Shown: positions 48,099-57,661, counted from the stretch's first letter. The stretch: 64,000 nt of DNA from Acidobacteriota bacterium (GCA_013289875.1 JABCZC010000002.1:51902-115901); one strand, 5' to 3'. The notes: generated from the sequence alone by a model not told the origin. Program-made: numbers and translations.

Positions 48099-48124
48099 CA
48101 AATTCTTAAAGAGAGACCCGTTTG

Positions 48125-48853
48125 ATGCGATCTCCGTTCTTAGGCGAATTTGTAGGAACCATGGTGATGATTCTGCTCGGCGATGGCGTCGTAGCCGGAG
48201 TCCTGCTGAAGCGAACCAAAGCCGAGAATGCCGGATGGCTGGCCATCACTACCGCGTGGGCCTTCGCCGTGCTCTGCGGTATCTTCACCGCCAACCTTTT
48301 CGGCAGCCCCGACGCACACCTCAACCCGGCGATCACGCTCGCCCTTTCATTCAAGACCGGAGACTTCCACAACCTCGCGCCGTTTGCGGCGGCACAAATT
48401 CTAGGAGCGTTCTGCGGAGCCACGCTGGTGTGGCTCCAGTATCTACCGCACTGGAAGGCCACCGAAAACCCGGCGCTCAAGCTGGGCGTTTTTTGCACTG
48501 CGCCCGCCATCCGCAGCCTCGGGGCAAATTTTCTCAGCGAAGTCTTCGCCACTGCAACGCTCATCGTCGTCATCGGAGCAATCGGCTCCAAACTTGTGCT
48601 CTCGTCCGGAGGAGCCGCCGGAATAACGCCCTACCTTGTGAGCTGCGTCGTCTGGGGCGTCGGCCTATCGCTCGGAGGAACCACCGGCTATGCCATCAAT
48701 CCCGCGCGCGACTTTGGCCCGCGCCTCGCCCACGCCGTGCTGCCCATCGCCGGCAAGGGTGGTTCCGACTGGGGCTACGCCGGAATTCCGATCCTCGGCC
48801 CAGCCGTCGGAGGAATCTTCGCCGGCCTGATTCTCCGCTGGATCGGCGCGTGA
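48125..48853 (+). CDS. glpF: Glycerol uptake facilitator (aquaglyceroporin)
   Basis: A 242-residue MIP-family channel with six membrane helices. The two half-helix signatures are present: HLNPAITLAL (NPA at about 67-69) and INPARDFGPR (NPARD at about 192-196). The Asp after the second NPA is the mark of glycerol channels as opposed to pure water channels. ATG 48125 is chosen over an adjacent TTG; AAAGAGAGA upstream serves as ribosome site. Third gene of the glp operon, 26 bases after glpD, so uptake, phosphorylation and oxidation of glycerol are made together. Confidence 0.93.
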   Translation: MRSPFLGEFVGTMVMILLGDGVVAGVLLKRTKAENAGWLAITTAWAFAVLCGIFTANLFGSPDAHLNPAITLALSFKTGDFHNLAPFAAAQILGAFCGATLVWLQYLPHWKATENPALKLGVFCTAPAIRSLGANFLSEVFATATLIVVIGAIGSKLVLSSGGAAGITPYLVSCVVWGVGLSLGGTTGYAINPARDFGPRLAHAVLPIAGKGGSDWGYAGIPILGPAVGGIFAGLILRWIGA

Positions 48854-48881
48854 GGAAGCGTTCCATCAAAATCGGCTTCCT
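48853..48881. terminator. Weak bidirectional hairpin between glpF and the CLC gene
   Basis: AGGAAGC and GCTTCCT form a seven-base stem with a 15-base loop in the 26-base gap between convergent stops. There is no clear U tract on either side, so termination strength is doubtful. Confidence 0.3.
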
Positions 48882-50673
48882 AGGGTCCTTTCCGGAGCGA
48901 CACCGCGTGCTCTCGTGACCCGGCTTCCGAGTCGTGCGCGGGCTCGGGCCGGTTGATCCCGTATGAATCCAGTACATCGCGGAGGGTTACCACTCCGACA
49001 AGGTTGTGTATATTCGCGCGGCTAACTACCGGCAGAATTTCAATATGGTTTGTTCCCATTCTCTCCAGCGCCAGGTCGAGGCCCTGATCCGAATGGACGT
49101 GTGGAAAGGTCAGTCCATCCACAATGTCCCCAAGCTTCTTTTCCGCGCCTTCCGCAAGTTGCTGTTCCAGACTCGCCCGGTTGATAACGCCAATCACTCC
49201 ACGCCGGTCAGCCAGCAGCCACGTCCGCGATTCGCTGGAGCGCACTTGTTCCCACACTTCTGCGACCGTCATCTCGGCGGCCACAGGCTCGATCGGAGGC
49301 CGCATCACCCGGACGATCTGTCGCTGGCCGCGCCATTGGCGCGACTCGCGCGACGGCAGGTGCACGCCGTCCTGAATTGCCAGAGCCTCATAGATCGGCT
49401 GCTTTTGCAGACGTGACGAAATAAAGAGACTCACGAGATTCGCGATCATCAGCGGCACGATCACTGCATAGTCCTGGGTCATCTCGAAAATCATCAATAC
49501 CGAAGTCATAGGGGCGCGTACGATGCCCGCAAAGGCAGCGCCCATCCCGACCAGCGCATAAGCTCCTGCGGTAGCAGTGTACGCGGGAAGGAAATGATGG
49601 GCGACAGTCCCCACAGTTCCCCCCAGCATGGCGCCGATAAATAGCGCAGGTCCGAAGATGCCGCCCGCGTTCCCGGAAGCGTAGCTCGTCGTCACGGCCA
49701 TTAGTTTCAGAACCACCAGTACGGCCATCAATTTGACGGCCATATTTCCATTCAGCGCATAACCGACGTACAGATATCCCACGCCCATGACCTGAGGCAC
49801 AACCAATCCCAGCAAACCTACCAGCAAGCCGCCCGCGACGGGCTGAAACCAGACGGTTCTTTGCGGCAGGCGCAGAAACCAGTTCCGCATTCCCAGCAGA
49901 AGCTTGGTGAATGCGACAGAGACCAGGCCGCCCGCAACTCCGAGCACGGCGTAAATGGCAAATTCCAGAGGATGCACCAGCTGGTACTGTGGAACCTTGA
50001 AGAGAGGGCTGTTGCCAAGCAAGAGGCGAAGCACCCCCCAGGATGTAGCCGAGGCCAGCACCACGTATCCAACCAGCGGCGCCTGCAAATCTCCCACAAT
50101 CTCTTCGAGTGCAAACATCACCGCCGCCAAAGGCGTGTTGAACGCCGCAGCAATCGCGGCCGCCGCCCCGATCGGCAGAAGAGCTTTGACCTTCTCAGGG
50201 CGCAGTCCCAGGAGACGGCCTAGCAACGAAGCAATACCGGCACCAACCTGAACAGAAGGCCCTTCACGCCCGAGGGGAATTCCGCTGGCCAGGGTTGCGG
50301 ATGTGCAAAAGAACTTTCCAAGAAGGGTGCGAAGCCGGATGCGTCCCTCGCCCGCATAGAGGGCCGCCTTGGTCTGGGGTACTCCGCTGCCTCGCGCGTT
50401 GGGAAAATAACGGTAAAGCAGGTAGCCCATCGCCAGCGAGCCCCCGATAGGAAACACCAGGCGCCGCCAGCGCGCCCCACCGGGGGGATAAAGCCGCATC
50501 CCCGCTCGTTCCGTTAAAAGAATAAAGGCGACGACTGCCAGGCCTGTCAAGGCTCCTATCACCAGCGAGAGGATCAGAACAATCTGATCCTCGCGTGGTT
50601 GCAGCTTTCCCAATCGATGTAAGAGAGGGGATTTCCACGAAGCTCGGCTAGTACTGTCGCCGTTCTCGCTCAT
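48880..50673 (-). CDS. CLC-family chloride channel/antiporter with C-terminal CBS pair
   Basis: A 597-residue CLC protein. Anion-path motifs: GSGVPQ (95-100), GREGP (135-139, gating Glu E137) and GNAGGIFGPALFIGAMLG. The inner proton glutamate is probably one of E190/E191 in FALEEIVGD, so a chloride/proton antiporter is more likely than a pure channel. After about ten membrane helices, residues 455-575 form two CBS domains (from PPIEPVAAEMTVAEVWEQV), which in other CLCs bind adenine nucleotides. It is convergent with glpF and has no obvious functional partner nearby. A role in acid resistance or ion balance is inference. Confidence 0.92.
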   Translation of the reverse strand: MSENGDSTSRASWKSPLLHRLGKLQPREDQIVLILSLVIGALTGLAVVAFILLTERAGMRLYPPGGARWRRLVFPIGGSLAMGYLLYRYFPNARGSGVPQTKAALYAGEGRIRLRTLLGKFFCTSATLASGIPLGREGPSVQVGAGIASLLGRLLGLRPEKVKALLPIGAAAAIAAAFNTPLAAVMFALEEIVGDLQAPLVGYVVLASATSWGVLRLLLGNSPLFKVPQYQLVHPLEFAIYAVLGVAGGLVSVAFTKLLLGMRNWFLRLPQRTVWFQPVAGGLLVGLLGLVVPQVMGVGYLYVGYALNGNMAVKLMAVLVVLKLMAVTTSYASGNAGGIFGPALFIGAMLGGTVGTVAHHFLPAYTATAGAYALVGMGAAFAGIVRAPMTSVLMIFEMTQDYAVIVPLMIANLVSLFISSRLQKQPIYEALAIQDGVHLPSRESRQWRGQRQIVRVMRPPIEPVAAEMTVAEVWEQVRSSESRTWLLADRRGVIGVINRASLEQQLAEGAEKKLGDIVDGLTFPHVHSDQGLDLALERMGTNHIEILPVVSRANIHNLVGVVTLRDVLDSYGINRPEPAHDSEAGSREHAVSLRKGP

Positions 50674-50748
50674 TTGCAGAAAACGTCCTCGTCAAGAGGA
50701 TATCTCACTGCATTTGTAAGATGCCGATGGGTTCAGCGACGGCTGATG

Positions 50749-51393
50749 CTACAGCAAAGCAGCAACCTCGAAATGGCCGCGCCCGCGGGCATAGTCCGCA
50801 GGCGTCTTGCCCTGGTCACAGCAGATTTCCCGATGCGCTCCGTGCTCCAGCAGCAGCGCCACAATCTCCCGGCTTCCGTTTGAGGCCGCCAGATGCAGAG
50901 GTGTGTACCCTCCCGCGGCTGTGGCGTTCACGTCGGCCCCCGCCTCGACCAGAAGCCGCGCAACCTCGACGGAGTTTCCCAGCGCAATGCAGGCGTGCAG
51001 CGCGTGGTTGCGCATGGGATTGTGCGATATCTGGTGGATATGGGCTCCGTGCTCGAGCAGCAGGGCCACAGCATCAGGGCTGGAAAAGGCCGCGGCGAGA
51101 TGCAGTGGCGGCCAGCCATCTCCGGATACCTCGCGAGTTCGCATGGCATCCGCGGCTATCAGCTTCCGCATACACTCGCAGTCGCCGAGACAGGCTGCCT
51201 CGGAAACATCGAGCTCCCCGGCCTGCCCGCGCAGAAAGTCACGGATCGAAGGCCGATGCGTGTACACCGACCACATCAGCGCTGAAACCCCTTGGGCATC
51301 CCTGCAGCGCGCCAGCTCAGGCATCTCCTTGACTGCGGCCACAATCTCGGCCGTCTCGCCTTTGCGAATCAGGTTCAGAAAGTGCTGGCTCAT
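50749..51393 (-). CDS. Ankyrin-repeat protein
   Basis: A 214-residue protein made almost entirely of ankyrin repeats. The clearest units are GDGWPPLHLAAAFSSPDAVA, NHALHACIALGNSVEVARLL, AGGYTPLHLAASNGSREIVA and QGKTPADYARGRGHFEVAAL. Two more diverged units lie before them. There is no signal peptide or membrane helix, so it should be a cytoplasmic protein-binding scaffold; the partner is unknown. The ATG at 51393 is preferred; an upstream in-frame ATG at 51438 adds 15 residues of no repeat character. It stands between the CLC gene and the spermidine-synthase-like gene on the same strand. Confidence 0.85.
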   Translation of the reverse strand: MSQHFLNLIRKGETAEIVAAVKEMPELARCRDAQGVSALMWSVYTHRPSIRDFLRGQAGELDVSEAACLGDCECMRKLIAADAMRTREVSGDGWPPLHLAAAFSSPDAVALLLEHGAHIHQISHNPMRNHALHACIALGNSVEVARLLVEAGADVNATAAGGYTPLHLAASNGSREIVALLLEHGAHREICCDQGKTPADYARGRGHFEVAALL

Positions 51394-51564
51394 GGTCTGA
51401 GTATAGCGGCCAGCGACCGGGTTCCGGGACTGGATCAATCACAGGAATGAGTCAGTTGGAGCGCAAGCATCCTACAAAGATGAAGTCTGCTGCTGTATTT
51501 TCGCTAGGGCGGTTTATCCGTACCATAAGTCCGGGCACCCGTGAATGTTCATTCAACCTCGCAT

Positions 51565-53595
51565 TCACCAGCGGATGAGCGGGAGTAGGGCGGAGTAGTC
51601 GTCGGTCCAGACTTTCAGGCCCGGCTTGGGTTCGGGCAGGCGGGCCACCGCGGATAGTTCCGGCTGAGCGAAGAAATCGGGAGAGGCTGTTATGAGCATC
51701 CAGGTGGATGTGTACTCGCCGGGATGCTCTGTGGACCCGGTGGAGACACGCCGTGCCTGCATGCCGGCAGAGGCGGCCAGCAAGGCGATGGCGGGCGCAA
51801 GGTCAACGTGTCGATTGGAGATGTGGAAGGCCAAGATGCCGTTGGGAGCAAGGTGGCGGCGGTAAAGCGCCAGGGCCTCCGTGGTCAGAAGGTGGATGGG
51901 GATGGCATCGCCGGAGAATGCGTCGACGACCAGGACATCAAAGTGCTGTGGAGATTCCCGGGCCAGCGATGCGCGAGCGTCGCCTTCTACGATCTGGATC
52001 TGGGCAGCGGACTCTCGGAGGTACGCGAAGACGTTTTGCGCGATGGCCGGGACGGCCGGGTTGATGTCGTAGAAGCGGATGTGATCGCCCGGGCGGCCAT
52101 AGGCGGCCAGAGTGCCGGCACCGAGTCCGATGACGCCAATATTGCGGGTGCGACTCTGACAGCAGAAGCGAAGGGCAAGACCCACGCCGGAGTCGATGGC
52201 GTAGTAAGTGGTCGGAGTGTGGCGCAGTTCGTTGCTGCCGAAAATCTGCGTGCCGTGCTGGATGCTGCCGTTCATGAGCGTGCGGACCGTGGCGCCGGGA
52301 TAACTGAAGAGGTCCTGGCTGACGCGCAGGCTCGCATAGAAATTGCGCTCGGCTACGATCGTGTCGTGCTCGTAAGCGTGGCGGACCATAAAGACCAGAG
52401 CCAGCATGGCCGCGCTGGCCACAACCCATAGCAGGCGCTGGCTCCAGGAGCCGCGCCAGTTCACCGCCAGAGCCAGCAGAGCCGTGACCAGGAATGTGAT
52501 GGGAAGATCGAGATTGAAGTCGAACAGTAGCGGAGCAGCGATGCCGATGAGGAACGAGCCGAGGGCCCCGCCGGCCGCAAAGAGCAGATAGAAAAGGGTG
52601 GCTTCGGATGCACGTTGCGGGCGCAACCCCGTGGCCGCGGAATGGCAGAAGATACAGGCGAGGAACAATTCCACAAGAAAGAAGAGAAGCGAAAGCCACA
52701 ACGGCCATGTGCCATTGGCCTTCGTCAATGAGTAGGCGAGAGCACCGAGCATCACCACCATGAAGCGGGCGATGATGCCCCATGGCAACCGGACACGGAA
52801 TTGGAACGCAAGAATCAGGGTGAGGAGATAGACGGCGAGGGGAAGGATCCAGAGAAGCGGGATGGCGGCGAGGTTGCCGGTGATATAGCTGGTGACGGCA
52901 CTCAACTGCATGGCGGCGCCCATGGGAAGCAGAACCCAGAGAAGTTTGTGCGAGCGAGGGGAACGCGGGGCGGAGAGATCGTCGTTGGCGATGGCCTGGG
53001 GAGACCCGCCGGTGTTGGAGCGCGTCTTGACCGCAACGAGAGTGGATAGGATCGCGAAGACAGCGAATCCGCAACACCAGGCCAGACGCTGGGCGTGAAG
53101 CGTGAAGCGGGGTTCGATCGCGCTGGGATATAGAGCCAGCGCAAGCAGGGAAGCAGCATTCGAAAGCGCGTAGAGGCGATAGGGGATTTTGCCGGTTTCA
53201 ACGCGCGCCCACCATACCTGGAGCAGCGGACTCGTCGAACTGAGGACGAGAAATGGAAGCCCGATAGAAAGACTCAGGGCGGAGAACACGGTGATGATCG
53301 GATGGGCAGCGCCGTTCTCTGTGAGCCGCGATCGGAGAACCCACAGGATGGCGGCGACAACGGCCAGCAACAGCAGCGACAGATGCACGATGAATGACGG
53401 TCGACGGGCGAGCCAGTGTGCGTAGAGGTACCCGAGCAGAAGCGCGGTCTGGAAGAAGGCCAGGCAGGTGATCCAGACAGCAGCCGATCCGCCGAGAGCG
53501 GGGAGCAACTGGCGGCCAGCGATCGGCTCCACCAGAAAAAGCAAAAAAGCGGCCAGAAACACGGCACTGGCAAAGAGAAACCGCAGATGACTCAT
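51565..53595 (-). CDS. Polytopic membrane protein with C-terminal spermidine-synthase-like domain
   Basis: A 676-residue fusion. The N-terminal two thirds are hydrophobic helices (from FASAVFLAAFLLFLVEPIAG to near residue 400), as in proteins labelled fused MFS/spermidine synthase. The C-terminal third is a class I methyltransferase-like fold: NIGVIGLGAGTLAAYGRPGD, RFYDINPAV, IVEGDARASL and DVLVVDAFSGDAIPIHLLT, the last matching the spermidine-synthase active-site block. Family members of this kind have no proven substrate, and polyamine synthesis is uncertain. The ATG at 53595 has GAGG at good spacing; an ATG at 53631 would add 12 residues without one. Confidence 0.85.
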   Translation of the reverse strand: MSHLRFLFASAVFLAAFLLFLVEPIAGRQLLPALGGSAAVWITCLAFFQTALLLGYLYAHWLARRPSFIVHLSLLLLAVVAAILWVLRSRLTENGAAHPIITVFSALSLSIGLPFLVLSSTSPLLQVWWARVETGKIPYRLYALSNAASLLALALYPSAIEPRFTLHAQRLAWCCGFAVFAILSTLVAVKTRSNTGGSPQAIANDDLSAPRSPRSHKLLWVLLPMGAAMQLSAVTSYITGNLAAIPLLWILPLAVYLLTLILAFQFRVRLPWGIIARFMVVMLGALAYSLTKANGTWPLWLSLLFFLVELFLACIFCHSAATGLRPQRASEATLFYLLFAAGGALGSFLIGIAAPLLFDFNLDLPITFLVTALLALAVNWRGSWSQRLLWVVASAAMLALVFMVRHAYEHDTIVAERNFYASLRVSQDLFSYPGATVRTLMNGSIQHGTQIFGSNELRHTPTTYYAIDSGVGLALRFCCQSRTRNIGVIGLGAGTLAAYGRPGDHIRFYDINPAVPAIAQNVFAYLRESAAQIQIVEGDARASLARESPQHFDVLVVDAFSGDAIPIHLLTTEALALYRRHLAPNGILAFHISNRHVDLAPAIALLAASAGMQARRVSTGSTEHPGEYTSTWMLITASPDFFAQPELSAVARLPEPKPGLKVWTDDYSALLPLIRW

Positions 53596-53766
53596 GTAGC
53601 CTCGGGTTTCAAGGATTGCGATGCCGACCATCCCGGAAAATCAATGGCGCAGAAAGCGGATGGTAACACACGCCATGAAGGCAATGGCCGCTGTTTGAAG
53701 TCTTCCCCATCTTTTCCGGAAAAACGCCATTGAGAGTAAGCGAGCGGATTCCTTGACTTCGTATTT

Positions 53767-54954
53767 CTAAGACTTGTCGACTGCAGCCGGTTCTCCATGT
53801 AACCGGATTCGCACTTGGCTCGGGACAGCAATCGAGCCCGAGAGAGCAACCAGAGCCAACAGGCAAGCGACTCCACTAAAAGCGACTCCAAATCCCTTAG
53901 CATGCGCAACGAAGCCGATCACGGCGGGACCGGTTAGGATCCCGGTGTAGCCGAGCGTCGAGACGAACGAGATATTGCTCCCAAGCACTCCTCCCGATTC
54001 CGAAGCGAGAGAGAAGATTAACGGAACTACATTGGCTGCACCTAGCCCAATCATCGCAAATCCAAATATCGAACCGGCAGGATTCGCCAGCAACGTCACC
54101 AGGAAGAAGCCACTCGCTGCGACCAACGCACCCGCTGTTATTGTCCATCTGCGTCCGATTCTTTGAATGATAAAGTTCCCGCCGAATCGGCTTATTGTCA
54201 TGGCAATCGAAAAGGCGGTGAATCCGATGCCCGCATTCTTTTCGATCATTCCCGCCTTATCCACGAGGAACACCGCGCTCCAATCGAGCATAGAGCCCTC
54301 TGCAAGCATCATGATGAAAGCTAGAACTGCAAGGAATAGGACATAGTTGTCCGGCCAGATGAACCTCTTTGTTCTTTCTTGTTGGTCGTCACCATAGGGT
54401 AGCAAAGCTGGGTTCGCAAGCAATAACAGTATGGAGAGCAGGAAGATAATGATGAGCGCCGCCGCTCCGACAGCCGTGTTCAGCCACAGAAGCCCGCTCA
54501 TCACCAACGCACCCGCAAAGCCGCCGACACTATAGAGGCCATGAAAACCAGACATCAGGTTTTCACCGCTGTGCCTTTCGACCAGGGAGGCTTGCACGTT
54601 CATCACAACGTCAATAGCCCCGATGGAAGCACCGAACAGAAAGAGCGATAAAGCAAGAAGAGTCGACGAAGGAGCCACCGCAGCGGCCACCAGCCCCAGA
54701 CAGATGGCACCCGCGGAAAATTGAATGAGGCGTTTGCAGCCATAACGGCCTACAAGGCCCCCCATGGCCGGCATGGATAACATGGACCCCGCTCCAAAAC
54801 ACAACAAGAGAAGGCCGAAATGCTGATCGTTCGCGTGAACACGGGCTTTGGCATATGGCACCAACGGAGCCCACGAGGAATGTGCCATTCCACACAGCAG
54901 GAAAATTAGCCGCGTCGCTCGGCGCTCCGAGGCACCAGGTTGTGTCATCTGCAT
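53767..54954 (-). CDS. MFS transporter, YbjJ/fucose-permease-like
   Basis: A 395-residue transporter with twelve predicted membrane helices. GMAHSSWAPLVPYAKARV at the first helix and the GRYGCKRLIQ loop between helices 2 and 3 recall YbjJ-type MFS carriers. A strong ribosome site, GGAAGGAA, precedes the ATG at 54954; the open frame continues upstream to 55032 without one. It follows the HAD phosphatase gene on the same strand, with the divergent DeoR regulator beyond. This order suggests a sugar or sugar-like substrate that becomes phosphorylated and is then hydrolysed; the substrate cannot be read from the sequence. Confidence 0.85.
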   Translation of the reverse strand: MQMTQPGASERRATRLIFLLCGMAHSSWAPLVPYAKARVHANDQHFGLLLLCFGAGSMLSMPAMGGLVGRYGCKRLIQFSAGAICLGLVAAAVAPSSTLLALSLFLFGASIGAIDVVMNVQASLVERHSGENLMSGFHGLYSVGGFAGALVMSGLLWLNTAVGAAALIIIFLLSILLLLANPALLPYGDDQQERTKRFIWPDNYVLFLAVLAFIMMLAEGSMLDWSAVFLVDKAGMIEKNAGIGFTAFSIAMTISRFGGNFIIQRIGRRWTITAGALVAASGFFLVTLLANPAGSIFGFAMIGLGAANVVPLIFSLASESGGVLGSNISFVSTLGYTGILTGPAVIGFVAHAKGFGVAFSGVACLLALVALSGSIAVPSQVRIRLHGEPAAVDKS

Positions 54955-55068
54955 ATCGTTCCTTCCCAACCCTGTGTTCTGACTCCGACCCGGGAACGAA
55001 CTTAGATAGACTGCATTCCAGGGACGCAACATTCCGAAGAGCGAGTTCTGAAAGATACTCCTCGCGCA

Positions 55069-55776
55069 TTACGACCCTTTCAAGTGTGATCCAACTCCGT
55101 TTGTCTCTCTCGCAGTCAACAGCATCTTCAGTTCCGAGAACGAGCCAACGACGATGTCTGCGCCAGCCTCGCGCAGGGAGGCTTCTGAAAAGCTGGTTGT
55201 CAGGCCAGCCGAGAAGCAACCTGCTGCTCTCGCCGCAACGATTCCATTCACGGCGTCTTCGATCACCAAACACGCGGTAGGTGCCAGGTCGAGTCTTTCC
55301 AGAGCAATTTGAAAAACTTCCGGGGAGGGCTTCGGCTGGGAGAAAGAAGCACTGTCGACGGCAACCTCAAACATCGATTCGATCTGAAGCGACTTCAGTG
55401 CTGCTTCTCGATTGCGGTTGGTCGCGGATGTAGCCAGAGCGAGTCGATAGCGAGATTTTGCCCAATGCACAAACTCGATGGCCCCTGGAACCGGACGCAG
55501 CGTGTGTTCCAGGGACTCGTAAATGCGATGTTTGCGGACAAGGATCTCGACGCTACGCTGCTCGTTTAAGCCGTGTTCGGCAGCTAGCTCGTAGATCATG
55601 GCCTTGTCGCTGCGGCCGATATAGCTCGCAAACAGCGATTCCGGCACGATAACACCAGCTTCCAGGAGTGCTTCGCGTTTGGCGCGCGCATGCAAAGGCT
55701 CGGAATCGATAAGGACGCCGTCCATATCGAAGATCAGCGCCTCAAAGTTGTGTGATTGCGGCGTTTCCGTAGCCAT
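55069..55776 (-). CDS. HAD-superfamily sugar phosphatase / beta-phosphoglucomutase-like
   Basis: A 235-residue HAD hydrolase with a subclass I cap. The catalytic motif DMDGVLIDSEP is at 17-27, with nucleophile D17 and acid D19. LATSATNRNREAAL carries the motif II residue, KPSPEVFQIAL the motif III lysine, and VIEDAVNGIVAARAAG the final acidic pair. The wording is of the beta-phosphoglucomutase / 2-deoxyglucose-6-phosphatase branch. The ATG at 55776 is preferred; one at 55815 would add 13 residues. It is divergent from the DeoR gene across about 110 bases and is first in a pair with the MFS carrier, so sugar-phosphate turnover is likely. Confidence 0.85.
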   Translation of the reverse strand: MATETPQSHNFEALIFDMDGVLIDSEPLHARAKREALLEAGVIVPESLFASYIGRSDKAMIYELAAEHGLNEQRSVEILVRKHRIYESLEHTLRPVPGAIEFVHWAKSRYRLALATSATNRNREAALKSLQIESMFEVAVDSASFSQPKPSPEVFQIALERLDLAPTACLVIEDAVNGIVAARAAGCFSAGLTTSFSEASLREAGADIVVGSFSELKMLLTARETNGVGSHLKGS

Positions 55777-55800
55777 GACTCCGTTTCTTGTGATTGATGA

Positions 55801-55840
55801 TACACAATGTTGCATGTTGATGCCTGTTAGTGCACAATAT
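55801..55840. promoter_or_regulatory. Direct repeat, exactly 30 bp apart, in the HAD/DeoR divergent gap (candidate DeoR operator)
   Basis: TACACAATGT (55801-55810) and TGCACAATAT (55831-55840) agree at eight of ten bases and are 30 bases apart, close to three helical turns. GCAT-GTTG-ATGC forms a small dyad between them. DeoR-type repressors often bind repeated sites in their own divergent promoter, so this is the best operator candidate. Confidence 0.4.
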
Positions 55841-55886
55841 CTCGACGCTCTTTTCAGTCGAGGTGAGGATGCAAGGAAGAGATCTC

Positions 55887-56717
55887 ATGCCTGCAGAACG
55901 GCAGACGGAGATACTCGAACGTATCCGAAAGGATGGCCGGGTTCTGGCGACAGACCTCGCTCGCGAGTTTTCAACCTCTGAAGACACAATTCGTCGTGCT
56001 CTGCGCGACTTGGCTGCTCAAGGCTTGTGCGCTCGCGTCTATGGGGGAGCCCTCGCCATCTCTCCAGCCTCGGGGACCCTCCTTCAGCGAAGGAGAGAGG
56101 CTGTTGGCCGGAAGCTTGCACTCGGACAAAAGATGGCTTCGATCATTCGACCTGGTCAATTTGTCTTTATCGACGCAGGCTCTACCAATGTGGCAGCCGC
56201 CCGCTCACTTCCCAGTAGCATTGGCTTGACTGTAGCTACACACGATCCAACTATCGCCGCAGTGCTTGCTGACCGGACGGATTTGACGCTCATTACGATT
56301 GGGGGGCAGGTCAACCCGCTCATAGGCGCTGCGGTGGATGGTCGGGCGCTCCGTCAGGTTTTGGAGCTTCGCCCAGATCTTCTCTTGTTAGGAATATGCG
56401 CGATAGATGCGGACGACGGTCTCGCGGCCTTTCATAGTGAAGATGCACAGATGAAAAGAGCGCTACTCGAAAGATCCGGCTCGGCTGCGATAGCAGTATT
56501 GAACGAAAAGCTCTCCGCGTCGGCTCCTTTCCAGGTCGGCGCAGTTGATGTTGTCGCTGATCTCGTTGTTGAGGCGGATGCGCCAAAGAAGATCGTATCG
56601 GGCTTCGAATTACAGGGGATACGTCTCCATCGGGCAAAAGCTCTAAATATGAAATCGAGTGGCAAACACATTGTTTCCAATGACACAGTTGGCAGCAGAT
56701 CAAGTAAGCGGCCATAA
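55887..56717 (+). CDS. DeoR/GlpR-family transcriptional regulator
   Basis: A 276-residue repressor. Residues 1-55 are the DeoR winged helix-turn-helix (PAERQTEILERIRKDG, FSTSEDTIRRALRDLAAQGL, VYGGAL). The rest is the DeoRC sugar-phosphate-sensing fold: FIDAGSTNVAAARSL, LTLITIGGQVNP, LGICAIDADDGLAAFHSEDA, then MKRALLERSG and DVVADLVVE. GGAAGAG precedes the ATG at 55887; an earlier ATG at 55869 also has GAGG and cannot be excluded. It is divergent from the HAD-MFS pair and probably controls it and itself, with a phosphorylated sugar as inducer. Confidence 0.9.
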   Translation: MPAERQTEILERIRKDGRVLATDLAREFSTSEDTIRRALRDLAAQGLCARVYGGALAISPASGTLLQRRREAVGRKLALGQKMASIIRPGQFVFIDAGSTNVAAARSLPSSIGLTVATHDPTIAAVLADRTDLTLITIGGQVNPLIGAAVDGRALRQVLELRPDLLLLGICAIDADDGLAAFHSEDAQMKRALLERSGSAAIAVLNEKLSASAPFQVGAVDVVADLVVEADAPKKIVSGFELQGIRLHRAKALNMKSSGKHIVSNDTVGSRSSKRP

Positions 56718-56932
56718 CGCTAGTAAGCAACACGTTAGCGATCAGCGGTGAAACAACTGATCCCTGCCGTGTGCCCAGCTTCGTCTCCGACCACTGGCCG
56801 TCTTCCGATACTCCCGCCTTTAGTCATTTCCGGATCAGGCGAAATATCCTCCGATCGGCCACCCGATGCTCGATGAACTTCATCACCCATTCGTGGCTCA
56901 GGTTATCGTCATTGAATGATTCGGAGGGGACC

Positions 56933-57661
56933 ATGAAGATTGCAGGGAGCGTTGCGCTGGTGACGGGAGCGAACCGCGGTTTGGGTAAGGCGTATGTAGA
57001 GGCGCTGTTGTCTTCCGGTGCAGCGAAGGTATACGCCGGAGCACGCGATCCATCGAAGATTACGGATTCTCGCGTTATTCCGGTACAACTCGATGTCAGT
57101 TCAACCAGCGACATCAATGCTGCGGTGAGGCAATGCTCCGACGTCACCCTGCTCGTCAATAACGCAGGAGCGATGTTGAATACGCCGATTCTGTCTCCGG
57201 ACGGGGTGGATGCCATGCGAAAAGAGATGGAAGTGAATGTATTCGGTATGGCTTCCATGATTCGGGGCTTCGCTCCGATTCTCGCTAAGAACGGAGGCGG
57301 AGCGATCGTCAATATGCTTTCCGTAGTGAGCTGGTTCACACCACCGTTCAACGCTACTTATGCAGCCTCGAAGCACGCAGCCCTTGCGGTCTCGGACGCT
57401 GCCCGAATCGAACTTCGCAAACAAGGAACTCAGGTAATCGGTGTCTACGCGGGGTTCATCGATACAGAGATGGCTGCACCAGCAAGCGGGCCAAAGACGG
57501 CGCCGGGACAGGTTGCAGCGCGGACGCTCGAGGGAGTCGAGTCGGACCTGAATCACGTTTTGGCCGATGAACGCGCCAGGCAGATTTATGATGCCGTGAG
57601 GCGCGATCCCGAGCAGTTAGAAAGAACTCAACAGGAAGCGTGGGATCAACGAAAGCGTTGA
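56933..57661 (+). CDS. Short-chain dehydrogenase/reductase
   Basis: A 242-residue classical SDR. The cofactor loop is TGANRGLG (11-18), NNAG is at 76-79, a catalytic Ser lies near 130-133 (VNMLSVVSW), and the active pair is Y143/K147 in YAASK. An acidic residue after the second strand is absent (AGARD with Arg), which favours NADP(H); this is inference. GGAGGGG precedes the ATG, so this start is preferred over the frame's earlier ATG at 56771. The substrate is unknown. The gene's last codons form one arm of a strong hairpin. Confidence 0.88.
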   Translation: MKIAGSVALVTGANRGLGKAYVEALLSSGAAKVYAGARDPSKITDSRVIPVQLDVSSTSDINAAVRQCSDVTLLVNNAGAMLNTPILSPDGVDAMRKEMEVNVFGMASMIRGFAPILAKNGGGAIVNMLSVVSWFTPPFNATYAASKHAALAVSDAARIELRKQGTQVIGVYAGFIDTEMAAPASGPKTAPGQVAARTLEGVESDLNHVLADERARQIYDAVRRDPEQLERTQQEAWDQRKR

